Shown here: positions 1-8,862 of the stretch, in pieces
Layout: every line of letters starts with the position of its first letter
Numbering within the stretch: position 1 is the first letter of the stretch
Assembly (NCBI RefSeq): GCF_029338335.1
Contig: NZ_CP119796.1
Length of the DNA: 64,000 nucleotides
From: Halomontanus rarus
GTDB taxonomy: Archaea; Halobacteriota; Halobacteria; Halobacteriales; Natrialbaceae
Strand: one strand, 5' to 3'
Program-made: the position numbers and the translations under genes
Notes under the pieces: generated by a model
What the model was told of the DNA's origin: nothing
Databases searched by the model: none
Seen by the model: only the letters and a program-made list of their open reading frames with translations

Positions 1-1472
1 AGAACGTCGACGGGCTCAGCCTCGAGTACACGATTCAGGATCGAGACGAACACGTCCGGGACCACCTCACCACGCAGGTGAACCCCATCGTCGTCCCGAG
101 CGGCGGTGACGATCCGCCGGTGATGTACTATTCGACCGCGCTGCAGGAAGTCCACGCGGTGAACGCTCGAAACGGAGAACACTACTGGAGTTACGCGTAC
201 GAACCCGAGTACGGCGGCGGGCTAAACCGCGGCGGAACGGCACAGCGCGGTGTGGCCGTGTACGGCGACAAAGTCTACCTGAAGGCGGCCGACGTGCGCG
301 TCGTCGCCATCGATCGATACACCGGGGAACCGCAGTGGCGGACGCACGCCCTGTCGGAAACCCAGCGCGAAGAGATGGAACCGCGCCGTCTCGGAAGCAC
401 CGGCGCCCCGTTGGTCTTCGACGGCAAGGTCCTCCTCGGTCAGTCGGGCGGCGGTGGCGGCTGGGGTGCCGTCCTCGCGCTCGACGCGGAGAGCGGCGAC
501 ATCCTCTGGGACCAGGATACCCTCGATAGAGACCGGTGGGTGGACGAAACGTACCAGTACGGGGATTGTAACATGTGGATGACGCCCTCGGTCGACCCCG
601 AAACCGGACTGGCGTACTTCCCGACGGGGAACCCCGCGCCGCAGATTCAGGCCATGGTCCGACCGGGGCCGAACGAACACTCGGATTCGGTCATCGCGAT
701 CGACACGGAAAGCGGCGAGATCGAGTGGGCGACGCAGCTCCTCGCCCACGACTGGTGGGACTACGACGGCTACTTCGCTCGCCTGTTCGACATGGAGGTC
801 GACGGCGAGGAGCGACGCGTCATCGAGTACGAGGACAAAACCGGCTGGATCCGCATCCTCGATGCCGAAACCGGCGAGGTGCTCGGTCGGTCCGAACCGT
901 ACGCCAATCAGGGTGGCGAACTGCCGTTCATGGGGATTCCGCCGGCCGGCGAAGATCAGAAGGTGACGAAATCACCCACCGGGTTCGGGTCGACGGACTG
1001 GAACCCGGACGGCTACAGTCCGCAGACGGGACTCGTCTACATCTGCGCGCACGACGATTGGCGGTACACCTGGTACGAACCCGACTGGGAGTTCGCCGAG
1101 GATTATGAGAACCACAACGATCTGGGAGGCGGCAAGGAGACGATGGAACATCCGGACAAGGAAGCACGCGTCTCCGCGATCAACCCGGCGAGCGGGCAAG
1201 TCGAGTGGACGCAACCGTACGAGTTCGAGGAGGACGTGACGACGCCGCAGGCCGGCGGTAACACCCCGACCGGGGGAGGTCTCGTCTTCGGCGGCGGCAC
1301 GAACGAAGTCATTCGAGCGCTCGACGCGGAAACCGGAGACATCCTCTGGTCGAACGAGAGCGGCATCGCGCACCAAGCCTCGCCGGTCGTGTGGGACGAT
1401 CCCGAAGCGGGGAAACAGTACGTAACCGTTGCCGCGGAGGATACCGTCATCACGTACGCGCTCGAGGATTGA
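1..1472 (+). CDS. PQQ-type beta-propeller dehydrogenase, 3' part
   Basis: The reading frame is open from the left edge (in frame from base 3) to a TGA at 1470-1472, so the start lies outside the window. The protein looks like a pyrroloquinoline-quinone alcohol dehydrogenase propeller: repeated tryptophan-docking blades of the form ALDxExGxxxW, a YFPTGNPAP motif near 617, an HDWWDYD motif near 746 and KTGW near 838. These match conserved spots of the quinoprotein methanol/ethanol dehydrogenase family, which oxidise alcohols or sugars outside the cytoplasm. The adjacent-cysteine disulfide typical of that family is not seen in the visible part. The substrate cannot be told. An internal GTG at 78 is possible but is unlikely to be the real start, because propeller-like sequence continues upstream of it. 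Confidence 0.85.
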   Translation, partial: NVDGLSLEYTIQDRDEHVRDHLTTQVNPIVVPSGGDDPPVMYYSTALQEVHAVNARNGEHYWSYAYEPEYGGGLNRGGTAQRGVAVYGDKVYLKAADVRVVAIDRYTGEPQWRTHALSETQREEMEPRRLGSTGAPLVFDGKVLLGQSGGGGGWGAVLALDAESGDILWDQDTLDRDRWVDETYQYGDCNMWMTPSVDPETGLAYFPTGNPAPQIQAMVRPGPNEHSDSVIAIDTESGEIEWATQLLAHDWWDYDGYFARLFDMEVDGEERRVIEYEDKTGWIRILDAETGEVLGRSEPYANQGGELPFMGIPPAGEDQKVTKSPTGFGSTDWNPDGYSPQTGLVYICAHDDWRYTWYEPDWEFAEDYENHNDLGGGKETMEHPDKEARVSAINPASGQVEWTQPYEFEEDVTTPQAGGNTPTGGGLVFGGGTNEVIRALDAETGDILWSNESGIAHQASPVVWDDPEAGKQYVTVAAEDTVITYALED

Positions 1473-1611
1473 TCGGATCCTTGCGGCGCAGAGGCGCGAT
1501 GATCCGCCGGGTCTGACTCCGACGGCGGACCCCTCGAGTTTCGTATCGACCCGAACGGCGACCGCGGCCCTCTCGTTTTGCAGTCGGAGTCGATCGCGAG
1601 AGCGGGATCGC

Positions 1612-2349
1612 CTACGCTGGCGTCGCGGTCAGAACGGCGTACCGCTTGTTCTTGATCCACGGGTAGTACTCGACGGCCTCGACGGTGAACCCGGCGTCCT
1701 TCACTACCTCGAGCCAGTACTCCGCGTTCACTTCCGTTTCGTCGTCGACGAGCGGGAGTTCGATCAGACCGAGCGTCCCGTCGGACGTGCAGATACGGGA
1801 GATCTCCGCGAGGATGTACGCGGCGTCCCGAGCCGGAAGGTCGTGGAGGACCTGCGAGACGATCACGACGTCGTGTGAGTCGTCGGCAAACGGCAGCTCC
1901 GTGGCGTCGCCGACGACGATCGACGGATCGAGACCCGCCTTCCGAACGTTCGATAGCGCTCTGGTCGGCGTATTTCCGAGGATGATACCCGTCTCGAAGG
2001 AATCGAGCCCCGTTATCGAGCACGACGGCGGGATGTGCGGGGCGAGTCCGACGAGCGATCGGCCCGTCCCGCACCCGACGTCCAGCACTCGAGCGTCCGG
2101 ATCGAACGAAACGTGCTCGGCGAGGGTTTCGACTCTCTCGCCGTCCACTTGCCACGGCGGCGGTCGCAACATCTTCGATGCGATATCGGACGCGTACGCG
2201 ATGCCTATCGCACCCGTTACCGTCGCGAGCACGCGGATCGCGCGATTCGTGGTCTCCCTCCACACGACCGCCGCAACGGTAGATACGACGGCCCCCCGAA
2301 GGATCAGGCGGAGCCACTTTCGCCAGTGATAGAGGCCGAAATTATACAC
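1612..2349 (-). CDS. Membrane-associated class I SAM methyltransferase
   Basis: About 245 residues from a GTG at 2349. The frame stays open further upstream, but that part has no methyltransferase character and would run through the promoter region of the divergent lipoprotein gene, so I prefer the GTG. Residues about 10-55 form one or two hydrophobic segments. Motif I of a Rossmann methyltransferase follows (VLDVGCGTGRSLVGLAPH), then GLDSFETG, VGDATELPF and a VIVSQVLHDLP stretch typical of ubiE/arsM-like small-molecule methyltransferases. The membrane segments suggest a lipid or membrane-bound substrate, which is inference. The gene converges on the PQQ dehydrogenase and diverges from the ABC importer lipoprotein across about 280 bases. 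Confidence 0.82.
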   Translation of the reverse strand: MYNFGLYHWRKWLRLILRGAVVSTVAAVVWRETTNRAIRVLATVTGAIGIAYASDIASKMLRPPPWQVDGERVETLAEHVSFDPDARVLDVGCGTGRSLVGLAPHIPPSCSITGLDSFETGIILGNTPTRALSNVRKAGLDPSIVVGDATELPFADDSHDVVIVSQVLHDLPARDAAYILAEISRICTSDGTLGLIELPLVDDETEVNAEYWLEVVKDAGFTVEAVEYYPWIKNKRYAVLTATPA

Positions 2350-2629
2350 CGTCGATCGTACCGGTACGACACAGAATAAGAGTGACGATGGTTTTCGACT
2401 CACGTCGTCAAATAGACGGTGGTAAGTCGGTACTACAGGGAGTCCTGCGGTCGTGCGATCGAAGAATACGGGTACAAAACTTCCAATCAGGGCGTCGGGA
2501 CGACCTCGAGAGCGGATGGCGGGAAAGCCGAAGAAGACGGACTCGAACTCGTCGGTAGCGAGACATTCTGTACGCACAATCGATACTTTCGTGAAATCCC
2601 TTTTTGTCCGCCAGCGTGGAACCGCGAGT
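2350..2629. other. Divergent intergenic region, methyltransferase / ABC lipoprotein
   Basis: About 280 bases between two divergent starts. A CTCTTATTC stretch at about 2368-2385, read on the minus strand, is a weak TATA candidate for the methyltransferase. No convincing operator or riboswitch-like fold was found by eye. Confidence 0.4.
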
Positions 2630-3709
2630 ATGGCGTGCACCCGAAGAACGTACCTCGCGGTATCGAGCGGTGCGCTCGCCGGCCTCACCGCCGGCTGTTT
2701 CACGAACACGAACGCGAACGCGGGACCGGGTACGAGCCAATCGCTCGACCCGGACGTAGACGGCGCCGAACTCCTGCTCAACTGGCAACCCAACGGGCTC
2801 CACGTCCCCTACTACGCGGCCCTCGAGCGCGGGTTCTACGAGGATCAGGGCCTCGAGCTCGCGGGAATCGAGAGCGGAGAGGGATCCGACTTTTCGGCGA
2901 CACAGGCCGGATTGAACAACGCGGAGTTCGCGGTGACCAGTAGCGATCAGGTGCTGAACGTCAACAGCGAAGGTCTCTCTCCCGTCTGTATCGGCGTCAT
3001 CATGCAGCGCAGCCCCGTGGTGGTGTTCACCGATCGGGAGCGGTTCGGGGACGAACTCACGGATCCAGAGCAGCTCGCAGGCGAGACCATCGGCAGCGGC
3101 CCCGGAATGGTTCGGCTCATGACGGAGGCGTACCTCGAGTACCACGACCTCTCCGACGACGTCGAGATCGCGGACGCGGGCCACGATACGGTCCAGCAGC
3201 TCCTCACGGGAGAGATCGACGTCGCAGCCGGCGTCTTCGGGGACGTCGTGGACGCCAGCCGTCAGAATGCGACGATCGACGACCTCTCGGTCGGAGAGGA
3301 CGTCCCCGCCTACGGCCACGTCATCGCGACGAGTCAGTCGTTTCTCGACTCGAACCCCGACGCCGCCCGGGCGTTTCTGCGAGGGACCGCTCGCGGAGCG
3401 GCGTGGGCGTCCAACGACGTCGACGGAGCGATCGACGTTCTCGTCGAGGCGACACCCGAACTCGAAGAAGCACGAGAGAATCAGCGGGACACGTGGGACA
3501 TCCTCCGAACGGAGTACCTCGTCTCCGACGCTGTCGAAGAGAACGGCTGGGGGTGGAACGACGGCGACGTCTGGGAGGAAACCGCAGACGTCCTCGAGGA
3601 GTACGGCTTCCTCGAAAACGAGGTCGATCCGGACGAGGTCTGGACCAACGAGTATCTGGACACCGACTACGAGTACATCGGCGACTTCACCGACGTAACT
3701 GACGAATGA
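2630..3709 (+). CDS. ABC importer substrate-binding lipoprotein (NMT1/ThiY/TauA type)
   Basis: 359 residues from ATG 2630. The frame is open upstream, but this ATG directly begins a Tat lipoprotein signal: RRTYLAVSSGALAGLTAGC with the lipobox cysteine, followed by an Asn/Thr linker. The mature part starts with LLNWQPNGLHVPYYAALERG and continues as an NMT1/SsuA-like periplasmic-binding fold (GFYEDQGLEL, a SSDQVL pocket loop, GETIGSGPG). This family captures thiamine pyrimidine precursors, nitrate, taurine or sulfonates. The ligand is not decided by the sequence. The permease gene follows after 16 bases, so the two are co-transcribed. The ATPase and a second permease are on the opposite strand just beyond. 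Confidence 0.88.
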   Translation: MACTRRTYLAVSSGALAGLTAGCFTNTNANAGPGTSQSLDPDVDGAELLLNWQPNGLHVPYYAALERGFYEDQGLELAGIESGEGSDFSATQAGLNNAEFAVTSSDQVLNVNSEGLSPVCIGVIMQRSPVVVFTDRERFGDELTDPEQLAGETIGSGPGMVRLMTEAYLEYHDLSDDVEIADAGHDTVQQLLTGEIDVAAGVFGDVVDASRQNATIDDLSVGEDVPAYGHVIATSQSFLDSNPDAARAFLRGTARGAAWASNDVDGAIDVLVEATPELEEARENQRDTWDILRTEYLVSDAVEENGWGWNDGDVWEETADVLEEYGFLENEVDPDEVWTNEYLDTDYEYIGDFTDVTDE

Positions 3710-3725
3710 CCGCCGACGATCGACG

Positions 3726-4505
3726 ATGACTGCCGAGAGAGGAACTACGAGAGCGTTCGAGCGAACGGCACCCGTCCTCGTCGGCGTCGGCCTCGTCTCC
3801 GTCTGGCACTGGTACGTGACGACCAACGACGTGCCGTCGATCGTCCTTCCGGGACCGCTCGAGGTCGCCGGGGCGCTTGGAGCGTCGGGACGGTCGCTGC
3901 TCGTCGACGCGAGCGTGACGGCTGCGACGGCGGCGCTCGGTCTTGTGCTGGGCGGAACCGTCGGTTTCGTCCTCGCCTTCGGAATGATTCGCTGGCGCGT
4001 CTTCCGTGCCGTCACCCTCCCGTACGTCGTCGGATTGCGCATCGCTCCGGTGATCGCGATCGCGCCGCTGGTGTTCCTCTGGCTCGGCAGGGGTATCGTC
4101 CCCCGGGCGGTCGTCGTCGCCACGCTGACGCAGTTTCCGATCGCGATCGGAACCCTCAGCGGACTCCGATCCGTCCCCCAGGAGTACCTCGACATCGGCC
4201 GCTCGGTCGACGCCTCTGATCGGCAGCTGTTCGTCCACGTGCGACTTCCTGCAGCCGCCTCGAGCGTCTTCGTGAGCCTCCAGATCGCAGCGACGCTGGC
4301 CGTGATCGGTACCGTCGTCGCCGAGTTCGTCACGCTCAGAGCCGGAATCGGCTACCGCATTTACGAGACGGGTTTTCGACTCGAGACGGCCGAGATGTAC
4401 GCTGCGCTCGTCGTGCTGGCAACCCTGGGTATCGTCTTCTACCAGCTTCCTCGCGTCGGACGATGGCTCTGGCGCGTGCGCGCTCGACGAGCGAGCCGGT
4501 TCTAA
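3726..4505 (+). CDS. ABC importer permease (first)
   Basis: 259 residues, about six membrane segments, of the BPD_transp_1 (NitT/TauT) class. The cytoplasmic coupling loop is visible near residues 155-185 (YLDIGRSVDASDRQLFVHVR then LPAAA), the usual EAA-type contact with an ATPase. It is 16 bases behind the lipoprotein gene and in the same orientation. No ATPase follows on this strand, so it must rely on the ATPase encoded at 5395-6159 or on one elsewhere. It ends about 90 bases before the convergent second permease. Confidence 0.88.
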   Translation: MTAERGTTRAFERTAPVLVGVGLVSVWHWYVTTNDVPSIVLPGPLEVAGALGASGRSLLVDASVTAATAALGLVLGGTVGFVLAFGMIRWRVFRAVTLPYVVGLRIAPVIAIAPLVFLWLGRGIVPRAVVVATLTQFPIAIGTLSGLRSVPQEYLDIGRSVDASDRQLFVHVRLPAAASSVFVSLQIAATLAVIGTVVAEFVTLRAGIGYRIYETGFRLETAEMYAALVVLATLGIVFYQLPRVGRWLWRVRARRASRF

Positions 4506-4529
4506 CCGCAGTCGATCGCAGACAGTGAG

Positions 4530-4590
4530 ACGCCTCGTTACGGAAGTGCGAGGAGAAAGCCCCGCCCTTTAGGGAGGGGAGGATGTCAAC
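4530..4590 (+). mobile_element. Orphan right-end sequence of an IS605/IS1341 (TnpB) type element
   Basis: Between the two convergent permease genes lies GCCCCGCCCTTTAGGGAGGG (4559-4578), a hairpin with a 9-base stem and one G/A mismatch, directly followed by GGAGGATGTCAAC. Haloarchaeal IS200/IS605 and IS1341 elements carry this kind of hairpin plus GGATGTC downstream of tnpB, where it is the right end and the 3' part of the TnpB guide RNA. No tnpA or tnpB sequence remains here, so it is an isolated end or a short palindromic (PATE-like) derivative. The second copy in the window (48899-49140) shares GGAGGATGTCAA. It may also act as a bidirectional terminator. Confidence 0.65.
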
Positions 4591-4595
4591 GCCGG

Positions 4596-5393
4596 TCAGT
4601 CCGCTTCCGCTGACGCATACCACAGCAGTCGCCGCTCGAGGAGCACCACGAGTCCGTAGAGGGCGAGTCCCTCGACGAGGAGAATCACGAGCGCGGCGAG
4701 CATCACGTCGGTGAGAAGGTTCTCCGAGGCGACGAGCACGAGGGCCCCGAGACCGTCGTCGACGACGACCCACTCGGCGACGACCGCCCCGACGACCGCG
4801 AGCGTGACCGACTGCTTGAGCCCGGAGACGATGTCCGGCAGCGCGAATCTGAGCTCGACGGCGTAGAACGTCCGAATCGGATTCGCGTCGACCGACCGAA
4901 GCAGATCCGCGTATCTTCGATCCACCCGTTCGAGTCCCGCGATCGTGCTCAAAGCCGTCGGAAAGAACGCGATGGCTGCGACGAAAATCAGCGACGTCGT
5001 TCGTCCGGTGCCGAAGTAGATCAATAACGCCGGGGCGATGGCGATCTTCGGCAGGACGCGAACCGTGACGATGTACGGCAATACGGCGTACCGCAAGGGC
5101 CGGACGAACGTCACGGCCACCGCGAGGGCAAATCCCCCGACGATCCCGATTGCGCCGCCGTAAACCACCCGCTCGAGCGTCGCCAGGGCGTTGGTCGCGT
5201 ACAGCTCCGGGTTTCCGGCCAGTCGCTCCGCGACAGCGATAGGCGAAGGAAGGAGAAACGACGGGACCGACGCGAGCGCCGTGAATAGCGCCCAGCCACC
5301 GACGAGAACGACGACCGCCACGATCGGCGGGAGGACGTCCTCGATTCGGGTCGCCGACCACTCGACGGAGTCGTCGTCTCGTGGCCCGACCAT
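4596..5393 (-). CDS. ABC importer permease (second)
   Basis: 265 residues from ATG 5393. The longer frame upstream runs into the ATPase gene, while this ATG sits one base after the ATPase stop codon (TGA-G-ATG), which points to translational coupling. It is a BPD_transp_1 permease with about six membrane segments and a coupling loop near residues 160-190 (YADLLRSVDANPIRTFYAVE, then LRFALPDIVSG). It belongs to the same NitT/TauT/ThiX class as the permease at 3726-4505 and the two may form a heterodimer. That pairing is inferred only from neighbourhood. Confidence 0.88.
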   Translation of the reverse strand: MVGPRDDDSVEWSATRIEDVLPPIVAVVVLVGGWALFTALASVPSFLLPSPIAVAERLAGNPELYATNALATLERVVYGGAIGIVGGFALAVAVTFVRPLRYAVLPYIVTVRVLPKIAIAPALLIYFGTGRTTSLIFVAAIAFFPTALSTIAGLERVDRRYADLLRSVDANPIRTFYAVELRFALPDIVSGLKQSVTLAVVGAVVAEWVVVDDGLGALVLVASENLLTDVMLAALVILLVEGLALYGLVVLLERRLLWYASAEAD

Positions 5394-5394
5394 C

Positions 5395-6159
5395 TCAATC
5401 GGTTCGACTAGCCGGTTCGGTTCGCGTCCCGTACAGTGCGGAGCGAACCGCCGCAACCTGACGCTGGAACGCCGGCGATTCGAACACGCGCTCGTCACGC
5501 GGCCGCGGAAGATCGATATCGAAGGACGCCACGAGTCGGCCCGGCGGGCCGTCGAAGAGCAAACACCGATCCGCGAGCAAAACCGCCTCGGGGACGCTAT
5601 GTGTGACGAACAGGATCGTCTTTCGTTCCTGACGCCAGATCTCCCGCAGTTCGACGCTCAACCGATCCCTCGTGATCTCGTCGAGTTCGCCGAACGGTTC
5701 GTCCATCAACAGGACGTCCGCGTCGAGGTGCAGTGCGCGGACGATCGCGACGCGCTGTTTCATCCCGCCGGAGAGTTCCGACGGATACAGGTGTTCGGAT
5801 TCCTCAAGACCGACGGCCTCGAGCAACTCGCGGGCGCGACCCGGCCGTGGGGACTTGCCCGCCATCTTCCGGAGGAAGGTTACGTTTTGCAGGGCGGTCT
5901 TCCACGGAAAGAGCGTGTGCTGCTGGAAGACGAATCCGAGGTTCGCGTCGGACTGGGAGGCGGCGGGGTCGCGGTCGGCGATCAGTACTCGACCGTTCGT
6001 CGGATCCTGAAGTCCGCCGATCGTCCGCAAGAGCGTCGTCTTCCCACACCCCGACGGACCGATGACGGTGACGAACTCGCCGGTATCCACCCGAAGGTCG
6101 ATATCCCGCACCGCGGTGACGTCGTCGAAGGTCACCGTGACGTTCTCGACGTCGATCAT
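5395..6159 (-). CDS. ABC importer ATP-binding protein
   Basis: 254 residues with a complete ABC ATPase: Walker A GPSGCGKTT near residue 34, Q-loop FVFQQHTLFPW, signature LSGGMKQR, Walker B VLLMDEPFGELDE and H-loop FVTHSVPEA. It resembles the SsuB/TauB/ThiZ group that partners NMT1-type binding proteins. It is the first gene of a two-gene minus-strand unit with the permease at 4596-5393, and it probably energises both permeases in this locus. The 266 bases upstream, towards the ABC exporter gene, hold its promoter; no clear regulatory site was found. Confidence 0.92.
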   Translation of the reverse strand: MIDVENVTVTFDDVTAVRDIDLRVDTGEFVTVIGPSGCGKTTLLRTIGGLQDPTNGRVLIADRDPAASQSDANLGFVFQQHTLFPWKTALQNVTFLRKMAGKSPRPGRARELLEAVGLEESEHLYPSELSGGMKQRVAIVRALHLDADVLLMDEPFGELDEITRDRLSVELREIWRQERKTILFVTHSVPEAVLLADRCLLFDGPPGRLVASFDIDLPRPRDERVFESPAFQRQVAAVRSALYGTRTEPASRTD

Positions 6160-6425
6160 TCTCGTGCACCCGTCTCTTCGAGACCGATCGGGGGATCATC
6201 GCTCGCCCGTCGATCTACGGCGGCCGGAACTGGAACCGTCCGAACGTCCATTTGGGTAGAGATACCCGATCCAGCGGCATAAATTCGGAGCCAACGCTCA
6301 CAGTAATGTACTGTTGAACCGAAGTGTCACCGGAGAACTGACTTTACTCGTTACCGGAAAGGAGGACAGGTGATCGGACGCTTTTTTGGTGTGGTATAGC
6401 TAAGCAATCCAGAGACAATACCACG

Positions 6426-8354
6426 ATGAGCACAGAACCTCCGATCGATTCAGAGTACATTCAGAAACACCGCGAAGAGATAGACCACCCGCTGTGGCAA
6501 CTGTTCATGCGGTTCGGCGAGGGGAACCGACGCTGGTTCGTCGTCGGTGTGTTGGCGAGCATCGGCTCACGCTTCCTCTCCTTGGTCCCACCGGTCATCC
6601 TTGGGGTAGCGATCGACGCGATCTTCCACGACTCCGCGGAGTTCACGTTGCCGTTCATCCCGCCGGCGTACCTCCCCGACACCACGATGGGGCAGTTCTG
6701 GTTCGCTATCGGCGCGATGGGCGTCGCGATGGTCGGTCAGGCACTTCTCATCTTCGCCCGGGCGACCTCGCTCAACCTCTTCTCGCACCGCGTGAAACAC
6801 GAGGCCCGGACCGCGACCTATCAGCAGATGCAACGGCTCGACATGGACTTCTTCAACGAAGTCCAGACGGGTGAACTCATCTCTATCCTCTCGAACGATA
6901 CCAACCGGCTGGAACAGTTCCTCGACTCGATGATGGGCGAGGCGATCCAACTCATCGTCCTCATGCTCGGGACCGCGGTCATTCTGGCGTGGCTCAACCC
7001 GCAACTCGCTCTCGTCACTCTCATGGTCGTCCCGCTGTCGGCAGTGTTCACCTACTGGTACATGCGCCTCGCAGAGGAGCGGTACACGGACATCCGCGAG
7101 TCGGTCGGCGACCTCAACAGCCGCCTCGAGAACAATCTCAACGGCATTCAGGTCATCAAGGCCTCCAACACGGAGGGCTACGAAGACGACCGCGTCGAGG
7201 ACCACTCCTACCGGTACTTCCGACTCGATTGGCTCGCGCTGCGTCTCGGCTTCGTCTACCGGCCCGGACTGCGGGTCCTGACCTCCCTGGCTTTCATCGC
7301 CACGTTCATCGTCGGCGGCGTCTGGATCCTCCAGGGACCACCGGGGCCGTTGTCGGGCGAACTCACCGTCGGGACGCTCGTCACGTTTCTCCTGTTGACC
7401 CAGCGGCTGGTCAACCCGCTCGCACAGATGGGGAACATCGTCGAGCGCTACGAGGACGCCAAGGCTTCGACGAAGCGGATCCTCGGGCTGATGAACTTGC
7501 CCGTCCGCATTCAGGATGCACCCGACGCCGTCGACCTCGAGAACGTCCGCGGTCGCGTCGAGTTCGACGACGTCACCTTCGCCTACGACGAGGACGAGAC
7601 CGTACTGGAGGATATCGACGTCGACGTCGAACCGGGCGAGACGGTCGGCCTCGTCGGCCCGACGGGTGCCGGCAAGACGACGATCGTCAAGCTCCTCCTG
7701 CGTCTCTACGACGTCAACGACGGAGCCATCAGGATCGACGGCCACGACGTCCGCGACGTGACCCTCGCCAGCCTGCGGGGTTCGATGGGGTACGTCGGTC
7801 AGGACAACTTCCTGTTCGACGGCACGGTCGAGGAGAACATCAAGTACGGCCAGTTCGAGGCCAGCCGGGAGGACGTCATCGAGGCCGCAAAGATGGCCGA
7901 GGCTCACGACTTCATCACGAACCTCCCGAACGGATACGATCAGGACATCGGCGAACGCGGCGTGAAACTCTCGGGCGGGCAGCGCCAGCGCATCGCCGTC
8001 GCCCGGACGATCCTCCAGCGGCCGTCGATCATGATCTTCGACGAGGCGACCTCCGCCGTGGACACGGAGACGGAGATGCTCATCCAGCGATCGATCGACC
8101 AGCTCGCGGCCGATCGAACGACGTTCATCATCGCTCACCGACTTTCGACGGTCCGGGACGCCGACACGATTCTCGTCGTCGAGCAGGGCGAAATCGTCGA
8201 GCGCGGAACTCACGACGAACTCCTCACGGCGAACGGCCTGTACGCCAACCTCTGGCGGGTTCAGGCCGGCGAGATCGACAAGCTCCCGGAAGAGTTCATC
8301 GAACAGGCCAGCGAGCGAGTCGCCCAGCAGGCCCTCGACGCCAACGAGGACTGA
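6426..8354 (+). CDS. ABC exporter, fused membrane and ATPase domains (MsbA-like)
   Basis: 642 residues. Residues about 30-340 carry six membrane helices with long cytoplasmic extensions. The ATPase domain follows: Walker A GPTGAGKT (411-418), Q-loop near 458, signature LSGGQ (515-519), Walker B IMIFDE (535-540) and the IIAHRLSTV H-loop. This is a type IV exporter half-transporter that should work as a homodimer, or with a partner not seen here. Substrates of this family range from lipids to drugs; nothing nearby specifies one. It stands alone, with about 266 bases upstream and a small zinc-ribbon gene downstream. The C-terminal 40 residues are acidic, as is common in haloarchaea. Confidence 0.93.
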   Translation: MSTEPPIDSEYIQKHREEIDHPLWQLFMRFGEGNRRWFVVGVLASIGSRFLSLVPPVILGVAIDAIFHDSAEFTLPFIPPAYLPDTTMGQFWFAIGAMGVAMVGQALLIFARATSLNLFSHRVKHEARTATYQQMQRLDMDFFNEVQTGELISILSNDTNRLEQFLDSMMGEAIQLIVLMLGTAVILAWLNPQLALVTLMVVPLSAVFTYWYMRLAEERYTDIRESVGDLNSRLENNLNGIQVIKASNTEGYEDDRVEDHSYRYFRLDWLALRLGFVYRPGLRVLTSLAFIATFIVGGVWILQGPPGPLSGELTVGTLVTFLLLTQRLVNPLAQMGNIVERYEDAKASTKRILGLMNLPVRIQDAPDAVDLENVRGRVEFDDVTFAYDEDETVLEDIDVDVEPGETVGLVGPTGAGKTTIVKLLLRLYDVNDGAIRIDGHDVRDVTLASLRGSMGYVGQDNFLFDGTVEENIKYGQFEASREDVIEAAKMAEAHDFITNLPNGYDQDIGERGVKLSGGQRQRIAVARTILQRPSIMIFDEATSAVDTETEMLIQRSIDQLAADRTTFIIAHRLSTVRDADTILVVEQGEIVERGTHDELLTANGLYANLWRVQAGEIDKLPEEFIEQASERVAQQALDANED

Positions 8355-8474
8355 AACGCCTCCCGAGACCGTTTTCGCCGAAATCTCATCCGAGACGATC
8401 GACGAAACGACGACGGATTTTCACGTGGGCGTCAAGACTTTGTGTCGGTGTCACATGGTACGAAGTGTATCGTT

Positions 8475-8744
8475 ATGAAACCGTGCCAGAACTGTCAGTC
8501 GGTCATCGACGAGTACACCTTGGACAAACAACTCGAACCGCTGCGCGAACTCTCGGTCGACGACTTTAACCTCTGTGCTAACTGCGCGACCATCGTCTCC
8601 GATGCGTGCGTGGAGTGTCGCGGCGCGGTCTACGTCCCCCGGAACGTCACTGCAACACCCGACTACTGCCCGGCGTGCCGGTCTGACCACATCGAACGAA
8701 CCGGTCACGACCCCGGCTGGAATATCGACGCCACAACCTCCTGA
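8475..8744 (+). CDS. Small zinc-ribbon protein, function unknown
   Basis: 89 residues from ATG 8475 (the frame is open 33 bases further up, but this ATG starts right at the conserved-looking MKPCQNC). Four CxxC pairs are spaced along the chain: KPCQNCQ, LCANC, ACVEC and YCPACR. They can bind two zinc ions as a double ribbon. Between the first two pairs lies an acidic segment with YTLDKQLEPLRELSVDDFN. I do not recognise a named family. Such proteins in haloarchaea are often small nucleic-acid or protein adaptors. It lies between the exporter and the PAC2 gene, on the same strand. Confidence 0.75.
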   Translation: MKPCQNCQSVIDEYTLDKQLEPLRELSVDDFNLCANCATIVSDACVECRGAVYVPRNVTATPDYCPACRSDHIERTGHDPGWNIDATTS

Positions 8745-8852
8745 TCGGCTCGCGTCCGTTCACGGATACTCGTTTGTAGCCATTTTTCCACGCGGTCGTC
8801 ACCGTCTACGCGGATCGACAGCTCCCCCTAAACCTGTTAGTGAGGACGATGT

Positions 8853-8858
8853 AGGAGG
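8853..8858 (+). promoter_or_regulatory. Shine-Dalgarno site of the PAC2 gene
   Basis: AGGAGG-type sequence five to ten bases before ATG 8863. It decides the start: the frame is open for almost 290 bases further upstream, but only this ATG has a good ribosome site and begins the PAC2 homology. Confidence 0.7.
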
Positions 8859-8862
8859 GTCG

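Noticed and set aside
1103..2317. A 404-codon minus-strand frame through the methyltransferase and PQQ genes
   Set aside because: Low-complexity Arg/Ser composition, no motifs; the methyltransferase motifs are in another frame of the same strand.
2408..4333. A 641-codon open frame on the minus strand across the ABC lipoprotein and permease genes
   Set aside because: It is the mirror of a GC-rich coding region; the protein is Arg/Val-rich without domains, while the plus strand has a signal peptide and a permease.
5191..6282. A 363-codon plus-strand frame over the importer permease and ATPase genes
   Set aside because: No domain content; overlaps two certain genes on the other strand.
6567..8569. 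Frames of about 525-550 codons on both strands overlapping the ABC exporter
   Set aside because: Mirror frames of high-GC coding sequence; the exporter frame carries every ABC motif.
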